64,000 nt of DNA, taken from NCBI GenBank assembly GCA_013398615.1, contig VZSR01000055.1:4139721-4203720 (forward strand), given 5' to 3'. Shown here piece after piece: positions 25,521 to 39,354 of the stretch (position 1 is its first letter; each line of letters opens with the position of its first letter). The notes below the pieces were generated by a model. That model was not told where the DNA came from, made no database searches, and saw only the letters and a program-made list of their open reading frames with translations. The DNA comes from Brachypodius melanocephalos (taxonomy: Eukaryota > Chordata > Aves > Passeriformes > Pycnonotidae). Made by a program: the position numbers and the translations under genes.

Positions 25521-27439
25521 GCTGGGGACTAAAATAGTCTACAGCCAACAGCCTCACTTATAGCTAGAGGTAAATAATGCCCTACAAACTCTTATGTGGT
25601 TGGCAATGTTCCCTCAAGGGATTAAGTTCCCGTAGTTACAGCCTGTCCTGAGAAAAACAAAGGACAGCACACAGAAATCTTCTATTCAAAGGGACTCTGT
25701 GAGTGCCTTGTTAGGTGCCAGAATCACCCCTGGTGATGTGAGAGCAAAGGCTTCACTCATTTCATTTCAGCAGGACACAGGCTGCACACCCATAAAACAT
25801 CCCAGAAGGGTTACCCAGCCTCAGAATACAGGGGATGAATGTCACTGCAGCACAGATCACTGCTGCACACAGGCAAGATGAAAAATTAATGCCTTAGGTC
25901 AAAAAAGGAAACTACCACAGAATGGAGCATTTCAGGAACAGCTCTCACACTGAGATTTAAATTCATCAAATAACAAGATGTCTTTGGAGATGCAGATAGA
26001 AGCAGATGACAAATCAAGTTAAGATCCCTGAAAGTGTGCACCTTATTCCTGGAAAAACACAATTTCAAATAAAAGGCCAAGTGTTATACATCAAAACTAA
26101 ATTAGGAAATGATATTTTCTTGCTGTTACGTCTTTACGTTGAAATAATATTCATCGTTCTCTCTATCCAAATCACATTTGTGTGGAACAACAGCTCTACC
26201 TTAGTGTGTGAAAGAGATAAATAATGTTTTGGAAAGAAATTAATCCTCTTAGGTAAAGATATGTAAAATCCTAATAAAAATAATACATATGTTAAATGCA
26301 GTATTCTATACTGCAATAACTTCTAGCAGAATAATTGAAAATATTTCCTTTTTACCTTTATTCAAAGCAATATGAGAGCAAAAGGAGTTTTATCTGCACA
26401 AAAAGTGACGAGTTCAGCTGAAAAATAACTGGCACTACAACAATGCTTAACAGCCTCTAAAATTTACTAGACATTTGTCAAAATGAACAGCCTGGGCTTA
26501 AGACAAAATGACAATGCTGGAGTTATCTGGAAAGCACTAGAGACTATAAGCTTATGTTCTGAGAACATTAAATGGTAAGAATGCTTTGGCAGAGGTCTCA
26601 CAAATATTTGAAAATATAATTATGCAAAAAAAGCCCCCAAAACACAAGCATCAGACTCAAAATCATGTCAGTTCTTACTCGATCAATCTAAATCACCCAG
26701 CATCCCATGTGAAATGGAACCCAATCTCTTCATCTAATTGCTATGATAATTATCCTTAGATCCTGGAAGAACAAGAACAGTCCATCTGTGAAGGAATTTG
26801 GTGCTGCATCACTTAAAGTAATGCTGGAAAAAATAAAGAATAGCCTCTCTATGTGAGAGAGAGCAAACGTGTGTTTCTTCTAGCTATGTATGGGCAATGT
26901 ATTTTTAATATACTTTAAGAGGATGAAAACACCCACAAATATCTGTCTAAATAAGAGAAAATATTAAATAATTACATATTGTCATGGGTTTCTATCATAT
27001 GTTGTAAAATAAACAGTAAGGTAAAGGAGTACAAAGTAACAAAACATAAAAATTCATCTTTCTTTGCAGTCATATTCAAACAAATTATATACAACGTGTC
27101 TAAGGTTGAAGTCCCTCTTTCTGGAAACTCCTGCTCTTACATTAAATATTCAATATATTCACAGTTTTCTATTTGCTACTTAATTCTTCTAATTAAAAAT
27201 AAGCAATCATCATCTTTTGGATGATCCAAGGAAGCATTTATTGATAAACACACCAGGCAATTAAGAGTTTCTTTCCAAATGGACTTTGATCAATGTAATT
27301 CAAGCAAAGCTTTATAAATATTGTTCTTAGCCAATTGTGCAGTACATTAAGTGACCAAACTCCCATCAAAATGCTGCCTTCTCCTCCATGGAGACAGATG
27401 TCGGCTGTGGTTTTTTTACTGCACCCCCAAGACATTAAA

Positions 27440-27740
27440 GTTCATTTATTAAGACTGAATTACTGTAACACCATTTCTCTTGCCTTGACAACGCATTTTG
27501 CTCTTCTTGTCCCTGTTCAGAATATTACTGCAAAGATCACCTCTACAGGTTTCTGCATCCCATTTTTTTTCCTTTTCCTTCTTTATACTGTCAAATACAA
27601 GCCCCTTGTCTTCCTGAGAGCTGCTTATGGTCTACCCAAGCTCATTTCCCTCAGCATTCTACCAGCTCCCCTCTCCCTAGCTGCCTTCAAACACCAACCC
27701 TCATCACCACCTTTCCAGTCAGGCATTTTTGTGCTTCCCT
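27440..27740 (+). mobile_element. Degraded L2-like LINE fragment (RT C-terminal region)
   Basis: The plus-strand frame here reads LNYCNTISLALTTHFALLVPVQNITAKIT and later TVKYKPLVFLRAAYGLPKL, given here in pieces. This resembles the region just after the reverse-transcriptase core of L2-type non-LTR elements, which typically reads LDYCNSLLxGLP...LQxVQNxAARLI and then RIxYKxLxLxYKALxGLxPxYL. At nucleotide level CTGAATTACTGTAACACC is one step from the usual CTGGACTACTGTAACTCC. The frame stays open across the match, but the flanks carry no further RT motif. It is an old, inert remnant. The similarity is judged by eye against the family pattern, so confidence is moderate. Confidence 0.5.
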
Positions 27741-30700
27741 GCTTCATAAACATCTGAAGAATAATTTCATTATTCCTACTGAAAAGCTCCCTCACCTGAC
27801 ATCAAGCCTGCACAAATGATTTTTAAAAGCCAGTTCTGAGCTCAGACTGTGGACACTGCACTGCCCAACTGCAACAACTCATTTATTCTGCATTTGCTTG
27901 TGGGAGCCAAAATGGGCTGTAAGTGTATTTTTAGGAAAGTTCTTACAGCAGCTTTTAAACAGCACTTAGAACAGGTTTCTGTTCTACCATTTAGAGCATT
28001 TGGCTAATATAAGTAACACAATGGCAAAATATGGCAAGGGTATTAGTTTATAATCTATTTCCTTAGTATAAGGAATATAAAGAATAAAAAAATAAATAAA
28101 GAATATCGCTGTTTGGTTTTTTTCCTGACAAACACAAAGCATCTGACTTCTCACTTATGTTATGATTACTCCACCATGCTAACACAAGCCCTCACTCCTC
28201 CAGCACTGATCAGTTTGAATAATATGAGTATCTTCTCAAAGAACCCCCCTGCTAAATACGAAATTTTCAATCCTTTTCCCCCACTTCAGCTGCTGGCTGA
28301 ATCAATACTGGAATAGATGTACTCTCATTAAAAAAAAAAAGCTTTCCACTTTTGACACTGCAATTGGCCAAACAAATGCAGGCAGCTCAAGGCAGTTTAG
28401 GCTCTTTCTTTGTCTAGCTCAGTTCCACAACACTGCTGACCTTGTAAAGCCCAAGATTCCTGGAGCTATTTATCATCTTCCCTCATTAACCTCCAGGCTA
28501 TCAATTCATGTAAAGGTAAGTTCATCCACAATGGATAAGATCAGTTTGAACTGTTTCATTGTTTGATTAATCCAGGCAGATCTCTTTAACTTATTGCTAC
28601 AATACCATTTCAATGTCTTCTGAGGGGCTAAGACTGCTTAAAGACTTCTTAATGTAAAACATGGAACTCCTTTAATTAAGATTCCATCCTTGCCAGAGAG
28701 TCTGTGGGCTATCCTGCTGATATATGAAAGGATGTACAGAAATATTTCTGAAAAATTTTACCTTACAACTTAAAAGTAGCAACACTGACTGCAATTTAAT
28801 CTAATCCACGTGAAATTGAGAAGAAAAAAAATAGATTTTGACTTTTCCATTACCAACAAGGTATTTGATAAAATTCCCCCAAAGTTTAGCAAATGTACAA
28901 CCAAGCACTCATTCTTCTGCCTCAGCAAAGCATTTTCAATTTATCAATCATGCTGGAAGCTATTTATGTGCCATTACATTTTATCAGAATTTGTTATGTT
29001 TTTCACAGCTCTGAAGTTGTTCAATGTGTCTCTGTTTGCAAAATGTTTCTTGGCTTTGCTGCCACCTGCAGCAAAACACAGAATGAAGGCCCAGTAAAGA
29101 TATTTCTGTCCTAATTTGCATCATTCATTTCCTCTTCATTACCCAAAAGTACTCAGAGTTTCTGAGAAAGTAATAGCAAAGGGTGACTTCTAAATCAAAC
29201 CAGACCTTTGAAAATGTTAAAATGCTTTGTGAATAAGAAGAAAAAAAAAAAAAGGAAAAAGAATGAATTGGGAGACAGATATGTTCAGTTATTTCATTAG
29301 ACCAAAAAGACTTGAAATCATGTAAAATTGAAACATCTATACCTACCTATTTAGATTTTTCAAAGCATCATTTCCCCTTTCAAATTTCTAAATATTAATA
29401 AATAGAATTGGAAGGAGTTGTAGTAGGTGCTTAAGTTTCTTTTAGCATAGAAAACAAAAAAAGAATCTCAAGATTTTCTTTCTTGGGTGTTTTTGTTCTC
29501 ATTTTCACAATACCAAATATAAACTTGCCATCACTATCTTTGAATATCCAGTTCAAAACTAAAAATAAATGCTTGGCTGGATGATCTATTCAAATATTGC
29601 TAATTAGAACAGATGAGAACTGCAACAATCCTCTAATCCAACTGCCAGGAATGTACTTCTGAAAAATACCAATGATATGTGTATGCCTTTTTAACCACGA
29701 AGTCACAAGTAAAATCTTTATAATAACAGAGGGATTTATATCCTAAGTCTGACTGGAACAAAAATTATGACCACTACAAACTAAAAAAATGGTGTAAGCA
29801 CTAGGGTGGTTTTCACTGGCACCAATTGGAAAATAGGATTTGTTTTCTTTCTCAAAGACCATCATCTGTGACTTTTAAAGTGGAAAGCAACCAGCTGAAG
29901 TGAAAGAAAAGCAACCTATCAGGTTATCACTGAAAGGGACAACAGTCTTGCAGAGCTTCCCAAGATTTTTTTCTCTTTTATGAAAAGTCAACTGGACTTA
30001 CTGGTTATGATAAAAAAGCTCAGGGTCCTATCAAATTCTCTCTTTTTTAAACTCAACTTGAATAATAACTCAGTTTTTTAAGTGGTCTTGTAAGAACTGG
30101 ATGCCACTTCACATCACTGTTCTAATTTACAACACAAGTTGTATGAAGCAATCTCCATATTGGGTCACTTGGGTCCCCTTCAAGCAAAGCAGAGGACACA
30201 TTTCAAGTTATGGAATCCAAGATCAAAAACTCCAGTTATGAAACAAGTTCCTCTCCTTAGGAAATGCAGGCATCTGCTTTTTTAACAACAATCCTCTTAT
30301 AAGCTCCTCTGTTTCAAAATCCTACCACGAACAAGTCTACCAGAAAAAAACTCTACAAACCAAAGCCTGGAAAAAGAAATACCAAAACCTGAACATATTC
30401 TTCTAATAATTTCAGTGCTGCTGTTGATGAGGAATGAGAAGCATAAATAAAATTATGAAGGAAACTGGTAGAATGTTCCAAGATACTCTCCTTGTGTACA
30501 TTTTGTCATATTAGAGACTTTTTTTTTTGACATATTTGTCCTGGCACTTAAAAATAAAGTTTGCTGTGTTTCATCCCCACATGACAGAAGATAATTTGGT
30601 TCAGTAGCTGCACCTGTTCACTGACTGAGCCCATGCAGTTGCACAGTGGTTCTTGCCAGATTAATTTATTCTGTAAAAGTTTTACTGAGGGGAAAAGGAA

Positions 30701-33700
30701 AACCTCCAGCTTCATTTAGAGGTCTTTCAAAGCAGGTTTTTTTTTTACTGGACACAAGAGTTGATTGACGACATTTAGTTGAATATTGTTTTCTACACTA
30801 ACCTCTGTCAAAAAGATGACTTCAAAGGACAACAGAGAGTGAAGCCTTTGGCTGCATCCAGCATTCTGAACTACCAAGGAGATGCCTTAGAAGTTTACAG
30901 CTTTAAAATTCTGCTCAAAGAACCCAGTAGAGGTTGTGACCCTAATGGGCTCAGTACTGTACAAGTTTTAGTGAAAATATGAGATCCACGCTCCAAAGAG
31001 TTTGTGAACTCATCCTCTCCATCAAAGATAATAAAACTCTTTGGCAGCAAATCCAGATTTGGTTTCAAGCTACAATGAACAGAAACTTCAGAAGATCTTC
31101 TCTTTGGTCTCACACAATGAACTCCTGTCAAGTGATGAACAGCAAAGCTTCAGAAATGATGAAAAGGGAAAAGACACTAGAAAACTCAGCACTGAATCTG
31201 GATTTTTCATTCTGAAAATTCCATAATGGAAACTGAAGGGGGAGATCTGTTGCTTCAATGGAAACACACACTGGGATGCAGGGAGCAGAGTCCCAACAGT
31301 GCTTTCCCTGCTGAGCCTGTGGAGACCATCCCAGAAGGAGTTAATAAATAGAGGACCTGCTGTTCCCTTGGGATGCTCATGCAGCTGCTCCTCACAGCAG
31401 TGACACCCTGCTAGCACCAAACTTGCTTGGGCTGGGCTGAGGAGTGAGCTGGATGCTCACCTAAACTCCCCCTAAATGAGTGAGTTCAGGTTTCAAAATA
31501 AACTTGAATGCACACACTCAGATTAATGGCACTTTGATCACTGCTAGCACAGTAACAGCCCAATAATAACAATAACCTCTAACACAGCCCTAATCCTCGT
31601 TTATGAACAAGTTCATTCCTTCAAATTACAAAGAAAAATTTCTATTGGGAACCAGTGCAAGAGAACTGAGAAATGAAAACAAAACCTGATCTCATTTCCC
31701 ATCGACACAGAAAAGTTATGCCTGCTTAAGAAAACAATATTAATAATATTTTATTTGCAAGAAGATAAGGATGTATAGAGTTCAAGTTTAATACTGGACA
31801 GACTGAAGATGTTCTGAGATTATTTCTTTTGTTCCTTTTTAAATATTAGAAAATACAGAACTAAGAAATTAAGAACAAAGGTGTTCTTTTTTTCGTCTCA
31901 GAAGTGCCACTTTTCCAAAGAGTACTGACTTTATTTTTAGGGTACCTTCAGTTAAGAGACCTTAATAGAAAGAAACACAGCTATGGAAAACTGTATCCAG
32001 GTATCCTTCATATTTCAAAGCAAAATGGTATAGAATTAAAGAACAAAAAAATAAACCTCTTGCTTGCTGCACTGTTCTTATTTTGTGTCTCGATGGGAAG
32101 AGAATGACAGATGGAAGTATAAAGTGTGTTTACTCCTATCGGGCCTTTGATATGCAAATGCTTGTTCTGAAAGAATGAGAAATCCACTGACCAGCAGACA
32201 TCCCCTCAGAAGAGCAGCATCACAACCCGAGGGAGAAGAGAGAGATAAACACTCCTTGGCAAATGCACGATGAACACTGACTACAGAAAGCTCTGCCACA
32301 ACACTCTGCCAGGGGAATCATTATGTTTTGAAATGCAATGCCCTGACAGTATTTAAATGTAAAGAGTGAAACATCTCAGGGATGCTGCTAATAAATAAAA
32401 TACATTCACTCATTTGTCCCTATTTTTAAATCTCACAAATATGCTTGCTGTAATTCTGCAGGGAAGCCAAAACAGTTTCCAAATACACTCACAACCTGGT
32501 TTCCACATGTAAAGAAACAGTTTTGCCCCCTTTCCACCCTGCTACAGCACAGTCTGGATGCAGAATGGATGCTCCAAGAAGGTCAGAGTACAGCAGTGTA
32601 GCAACATTTCAGACCAAATAAAAATTACTTTGACGTGTAGCAAGGGTTAAACAGTAATATTTTTAAGCTGATGATTTGAACAGGGTATTAAGCAAGATTA
32701 CTACTATAATAAAGCTCAAAACAACACCACTGACCTCCATTATGCTCAATATATTCAAACTGCATAGTCTACAGATTTTTAAATTATTTTTAAGGATTCA
32801 TTGCATTTTCCCACTGTCTCTAGCACAGAAGTCTAATGAGGAAAAATACCTGAAGGTTTCTTTCAAGTTATCCCTTTTTCAAGATACCTGCCACAGCTAA
32901 TTGCTCACAGTAGAATTGAGATCATGCAATTCTCTCAGGCACAAGTCCTTTTTGAGAAAAAGAGCTATTATTATTGCAATAGCTTTATCACGGACTTTTT
33001 TAGGAATGACAGCCATTGTAACCATTTGTTCCTCAAAATGCCCATGGTTTGGACCTCTGCTGAAGTCCTCTTGATAAACAAAATAACCTCTCAATAAACA
33101 AATCCCACAAAAGGCAACAAGAAAGCACAATCTCAGTCCCTTCAGAAAGGGAAAACAAAGTAGCTGCAGAAAGACCCAGGAGAATCTATGTAGAAAAGTA
33201 AAAGTGCTGACGCTCTCAAAGTTAAAGCAAAAAATTAAACACTACTTGAGTATCTTTACTATTACTGCCACTCACTCCTACATTAACAGAAGAGTTTCAT
33301 TGTGCCCTTGTCCTCGATTTTCCGGTTAAATTGCTCTGCTGCTACTATTAACACTTAGGTAAAGAGGGATAAGGTGCAGGTATAAAGAGCCAATCAAATA
33401 CCAATTACTTAAATTGCTTCCGTAGTAGCTACACCGTGGGCTTTTTTGGATGCAGGCAACTGTAAAAACTACTGAAGACAGAGATTTAGTCAAAAATCAA
33501 TAGGTTGTTTTATAGCCACTGAGCCTTCAGTTGTTTCAGGTTTACCTAATTTATTCCTAAAGTGTAGCTAAGTCTGTAAATCAGAAAGAAAGGTAAGTTT
33601 TACAGCTTTCTCTTGAAGGAAAACCTTTTATTATACAATTCCTTTTCTAACTAACTGTAAATATTACTGCCCACTAGATTCCACCATTGCTTGTTATTTC

Positions 33701-36700
33701 TTACAAACTACGTTTATTTTATTGCTAAGAAGACTGGATGCTATTTCAGGGAAAGAAAATAAACCAAAACCAACCACAACTCACAAACAACAATAAACAA
33801 AAAAAAACCCTTTGAAAATTTGAGTATTTTGAAATTAGAGCTTTCACATTTTGGATAAAATTCTTCTTTCTAATCACAAAATTACAGCTTCCACAAGACA
33901 TTTACAATGCAATAGTGCCTAGATGGATGCAAAAGACTCAGTACCACATTTAGGAATCCTTGCTTGGACACTGCAGCACCAGTAAAAAGAGGTGAAAAGA
34001 CTGGAAGATATTTTAAAAGTATGTCGACAACATAAGAGAACTTAGGCGCTGGTACAAGAGTGGTAAGATATCAAACAGTATTTCATCTGTGGATCTTTTT
34101 CTCTTACAATACTGCCACACAGAAATTCATTCTAATTCAACACTCACGAGATAAGAGCAATCTCAAGGCTGCCTTTTAAAATGATGAGGTTAGTTTGGGA
34201 TCATTAGATTAGGCAATGGATTTCACAACATCATATCATTTTATCCATGAACAGCTTGCTTAAATTTTTACTTTACAGTTTAAAGGAAAGATTACTTCTC
34301 TCCATTGGCTATGGTGAATAGCATGCCACCTAAAACAATGAAATAGTCCACAGAGAGCAATCTGAAAATTATTTGCAGAGTTTTACATCTGTATTGTCAT
34401 TATCTCTTTTGGAACAGCTACCTCAAGCACGAGTGGGTTGCTGTAAAATTTATTCTCATTTAGTTGGGCCACTTCCTCCCTTAGAGGAGGAATTCAGCTT
34501 GGGCAAGGTTTCTCTCAGGGGTTAGGGTTAATTCCTTCACAGAATTTCTCTTACTAACATGGTTTAACATGATCTGCTAATTGCAGTAACTGAGTATGTA
34601 ACATTAAACAACTGAGATAAGTAGACAAAATGGTAATATTTCCTAGTTTACAAAGAGAAATACACACAGAAGTAATTAAATGTATTATTAATTTAGTGCA
34701 TGTCAAAGAATCCCTATTCAGATCTTGAACAGAAAAATGTACATTTCCTCATAATCTGAGATTTGCCTTTCCTGGTATCCTACATGCTACAAACCAACCC
34801 TGTCTCCAGGCATTTCCCTTGGACTCTCCCCAGGGCCTTTACCACCTCCTGACTTTTTACCTTCTACTATTTTTGCTGTTAAATGTGGTGAAAAATTCAT
34901 TTTGCCTTAAAATAAAAAAAAAAAAACTTTTACAGCTTTTATTCCAGTCTCTCAGCGACAACCAACTTAACTTCTCGCTATCCTTATGAAAGCATCTTGA
35001 AGATACACGTGCGTAAGGATTAAATGACATTTAAAAATTATCCATTTTCAAATATTGATTAAAACTAATTGCAAGAAAAACTTGTAACAGGAAAATATGA
35101 TGAGGAATGTTACCACAAGCATGACCTATAAATATTCACCAACTGAAATATGTACTTCAGGACACTGAAATATTCATTAAATTTGGGAAGAGTGGTTGCC
35201 TGCCTCCATTTCCTTCTGAACTAGCATTACACACAGATACTGGTATGTAAAAACCTGCACATGTTGAAATAACTTTTTAATATGATTTTTCAGTTCTTCC
35301 ATCTTGACTGCTCAGTTTCTCCTTGAAGATTGATTTACGGTAGAATTGAAATCTACATTTTGATTCTGCATAAAAGACAGACTGCTATTAAATTCACTGT
35401 TCCACAGGGACTTTATTAGGGCTGCCTCTGAACTGTGCATCATTTTAATTAGAATTAACACTTTCATCTTGTTTATGAATATATGTAAGATAAGCTTTGA
35501 AATATTTAACATCTGGGAATACAGTCAAGCTGTCACAGCAAAATTAAGACATTTCACATCCATAACAATTATTATATAATAGCCAGATACCAAATAACTA
35601 AACAGTCATTGTTAGCATTTGGAGTGTAATCTCTCTATGCATACATTTCCATGTCCTTTGGGAATTTATTCATGCTTTGATCAGTATCCCTTTGAAGCAA
35701 CTTTTCTTTAAAGAGAGACATTTCAAGTGCAGTCCTTGACTGTGTTAGATGTTTCCCTGGTAGGTACCAGACCTGTTTTACATAATTTATTCTGCTGTTA
35801 GCACACACATCCCCAGATACACAGCGAGAACAGCACAAGCTCACTGCAGCAGGTTGGTTCCCAAGGATCACCTTCCCTTGCTGGGATATTTACTTTGCAG
35901 GATAGAGGATTCATAGAAATGCCTGCTCAATAGGCCACCATCTCCAGGTCAGCAACCTCAGTAAACACAAGGTTCTTCCCAGTAGAATATTCTCCTGGGA
36001 CCTGATGGGACTCCTTGAAGTAAAATTAAGGGGGCTGGAAGCTAATCCAAACAAAAAAATCCCTCAAAACCCTTCAAAGAGAGAACTTTCAGCACATCTA
36101 CTAAAACACTATGGGACTGTGAGACACGTCAAACAGTACATCTTTGTTAATTTAGATATAGAGTTTCTTTCTCAGAAGTTAGCATCCAAAACTAAGGTAG
36201 CTGATGTTCTGGAGTTCCTGTTACTGATCCTCCCTTCCGGCCAAGAGCCCTGCAAGAGTCTTCCAACAGCAGTGCAGCTCCAAAGCCAATCCATCTTAAA
36301 GAATTTCTCTAGAAACTACTGAGGATGGAAAAATCTCCAAATGGTGCCTCCCCTTTCATGGGAGTTTTCTTCCTTTCCCTTTTCTCTTACATAAAAATGT
36401 CAGTCATAATTTTTGTCATTAACAATACTGCCTTTGCCATCCAATTTTGGGGGTTTTTTTTTCCCATTTAGCAAGAACTTAAGCTTGTGAGCAGCCTCCA
36501 AACTGCTTTACCCCCCCCAAAAAAGCCTCACACAACACAAATATTGGTTGGTGTGGTTTCTGAGAACCTTTTGAATACCACTGCCCTCAAAATCTAACTT
36601 ATTCTGTGACACAGAATGACCTTATAGTCTACGTAAGTTTTTCTAAGACAATTGATACTAAATTTTTTTATATTATTCTCCACTTTAAGGTTTAGGAAGA

Positions 36701-37250
36701 AAAGGCAAAGTGTGTTGGCTAAAGGAAACTTTGTCACATTTGCATTATTAGTGAGACTTGTGAAAAGCAAATATAGTTCAGGTTTTTTAACACTCATACA
36801 TGTTATTCTGTATTCAAGACAAACCTCCTCAGAAATCTTTGTGCATTCACTCTTGCTTGTGATTCCTAGGCCATGCCATGCCAGAGAAAACCTCTTATGG
36901 ATCAATTTGAAATGATATTCACAGCACAAATGCTTTAATAATTGACTGAATAAAATGATGCTAAACCTCTATGGGAACAGCTTCATTACAGAACATGCTT
37001 TATGGTTTATTTGTGATTGTGTTGCTGATTAATAACCTGCCTTGGAGGAAGTAATGGTGATTATCTTCAGATTTTGGATGTCCACTTTATGAGTTCTCAA
37101 AGGGGACATAATCTACATTGAAATAATAATGATATTCTAAAATGTTTCAATTATTTCAAAGCATAACTAAGTGCTCTTGCTCAGAAGCCCAAGGGAAAAA
37201 AAATCTTCAAAAAGAAAAAATTCCTAGATTTTGAGTATTTCTGAGCTACT

Positions 37251-37346
37251 ATATTACATATATTATAATCTGTGATATATATATTATAATTATATAATAA
37301 GAATTACATATATTCTACAATTTGAGTAAAATTTATTATAATTATT
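37251..37346. repeat. AT-rich tract with internal direct repeats
   Basis: Almost pure A/T, including (TA)n and TATTATAATTATATAATAA-like segments. ATTACATATATT occurs at 37253-37264 and again at 37303-37314. Partially palindromic and probably unstable; no function is visible. Confidence 0.75.
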
Positions 37347-37559
37347 GAACAAGTCCACAATGTACTGTAGTGTAAAAACTTGGAAACTTTCACTGAGCAC
37401 TACAACTAAAATTTTTTCTCTTAGCTTATATTTATTTTTCAGGTCCCCAGCTGGAGTAACAACAATTCTAGAAACTGAATTTTCCAAGACAAATACATCA
37501 AGCCCTTATTATGCCAGAACTGTTATTCTACTGTAAGAAATGGCCACGGAAATCCTTAA

Positions 37560-37590
37560 AACACAACTGTGCTGTGCACACAGTTGTGTT
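37560..37590. repeat. Perfect 12-bp inverted repeat with 7-nt loop
   Basis: AACACAACTGTG (37560-37571) is exactly complementary to CACAGTTGTGTT (37579-37590), and the loop is CTGTGCA. The stem is too short for a microRNA precursor, and there is no T run for a Pol III terminator directly after it. Confidence 0.85.
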
Positions 37591-39039
37591 CCTTTGTGTA
37601 TTGGTGGCCAAGGCTTGTCACAGCTTCCTCACAAAGGATTTCTCTTTCACAGCTTTTAACAAATTCCACGAGTAGCACGAGACATTTCGCATTCCACAAG
37701 TGTTATCAGGGCTTTAGAAGTGAAGCATTATGGTTTTACTCTCCTCCATTTGTTGGTCACACAAGACCTCTTTCCAAACCCAGAATGATGTACATTTTCA
37801 GCACGTTGAGGAAACCCACGCGCTGAGGATACACTCAGCCATAAAAACCCTTCACCACACTTCTCTTCCAGCTGTAGGAAAACCTCCTCAGCTGCAGGAA
37901 GATGCAAGCAACCAATGCTGAAATTTTACATTCATCAAACACAGGCCAAGGCTTTCACTCAAACCAAACTCGCCCCCATTCAATTATTTGATTGTTGCAA
38001 CAATTGAGGCTTTACTACTGACTCCCAGAAGAAGAAAAAAAAATAACATGGCAAGCAAGGAAAAGCTGCATCACCCAAGAATGGAGGCCACAGTTTCTGA
38101 TAGTGTCTCTAGGATGTGAGACATTTTGAGGACAAATCCTATGACAGTGAGGGACACAGGACAATAACAGAGTCAGTGCATCCCTTCTTCCCCTCTTGCC
38201 ACACAACAGCAGCCAAAGCTGTCAGTCTTCCTGCTTATTGGCAACACAGAAGAAATTTCAAGTTAAAAACTAACAGTTTTACAATGTACCTAGTCTGTAT
38301 ACAGTTGAATAGATGGACAGATACACTTGTATTTTCCATAAAAGTTAAAACAGCTTGTTTCTTATTAGTACCACAAGTTTTCCATGTGGCCATCACTGCA
38401 GTGCACTTCTTTCGGCACAGCAAGAGCAAGTAACCAGTTCACCGAGGGCTGCTGCTAATGTCAAATCATGCAGCTCTGTTCCCAAGTCACACACAAGAGC
38501 AAAATCAATCCCTGCAGTCCCTTGGACAATTTTTGTCTACTGTTTATCAAGGATAGCTGGTTGGATCAATATCCAGCAATATGCACTAACACAAAACCTG
38601 AGGCAAGACACACTTGAGTTATCAGCATGCTTTTGTTGCTGAAGTTTCATGTCTGTGTGTACAAACAGAAAAATTGAAGTTTTTCAGTTTGAAACTCGCT
38701 ATTTAACCTCAGCTGGCTTCCTTGTTCCATTATCAAGGCAGGTTCCTATTCAATGCACATTTCAGTATCAGAGTGAAAACTGGCAATTTCCAACATTAAT
38801 TCAGTTTGTAAACAATAAGTTTTCTATGTATGCATAATTTATTTAGGTGCAGTTATAAAATCAAGGCTTTGATTTGAATTTTTACAAAGAAATATTCTGG
38901 CAACCAGGTTACAGTGGCTATTGTGAAGTTCTTTATTTGCTCAAAATAATGCAAGTACGACATGACAAGAATGTGCAAACAACTTTTATTCATTTATTCT
39001 CACTGGAGTTCCCTTACTATGTAAACTCATATGTAAAGG

Positions 39040-39082
39040 TTTTTTTGTTGGGTTTTTTTTTTGGTTTTTTTTTTTTTTTTTT
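39040..39082. repeat. T/G-rich low-complexity tract
   Basis: GGTTTTTTTGTTGGG is followed by interrupted T runs and ends in 18 T (39065-39082). An A/C-rich tract of similar but inverted composition lies about 220 bp further on. Confidence 0.75.
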
Positions 39083-39300
39083 GTCCTTTAAATCCTTACT
39101 TCTGAAGCAGCATCTTTTTCCAGCTGTTTTATCACGCTTTTTGTGCTACAGTTTATCCAGGTAGATTAAGTAAAAAGGATTGGTTTGTGTGCTACAATGT
39201 GAATTTATTTGGCAGTGAGATTTTTCTGGATGTTAACCCATGCAGTCATCGAAGACAGGTGCCCTCAGGTGCTTATTTAATTTCTACTACTTTGTTGCAC

Positions 39301-39354
39301 TACAAAAACCCAAACAAAACAAAACAAAAAAAGACACCACCCCCCAAAAAATCA
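39301..39354. repeat. A/C-rich low-complexity tract
   Basis: (AAAAC)n-like sequence with a CCCCCC run. Its complement resembles the T/G-rich tract at 39040-39082. Confidence 0.7.

Noticed and set aside
36005..36322. 105-codon plus-strand frame with a protein-like composition
   Set aside because: It reads less like low-complexity sequence than most, but no motif or homologous family is recognised and there is no promoter or splice support.
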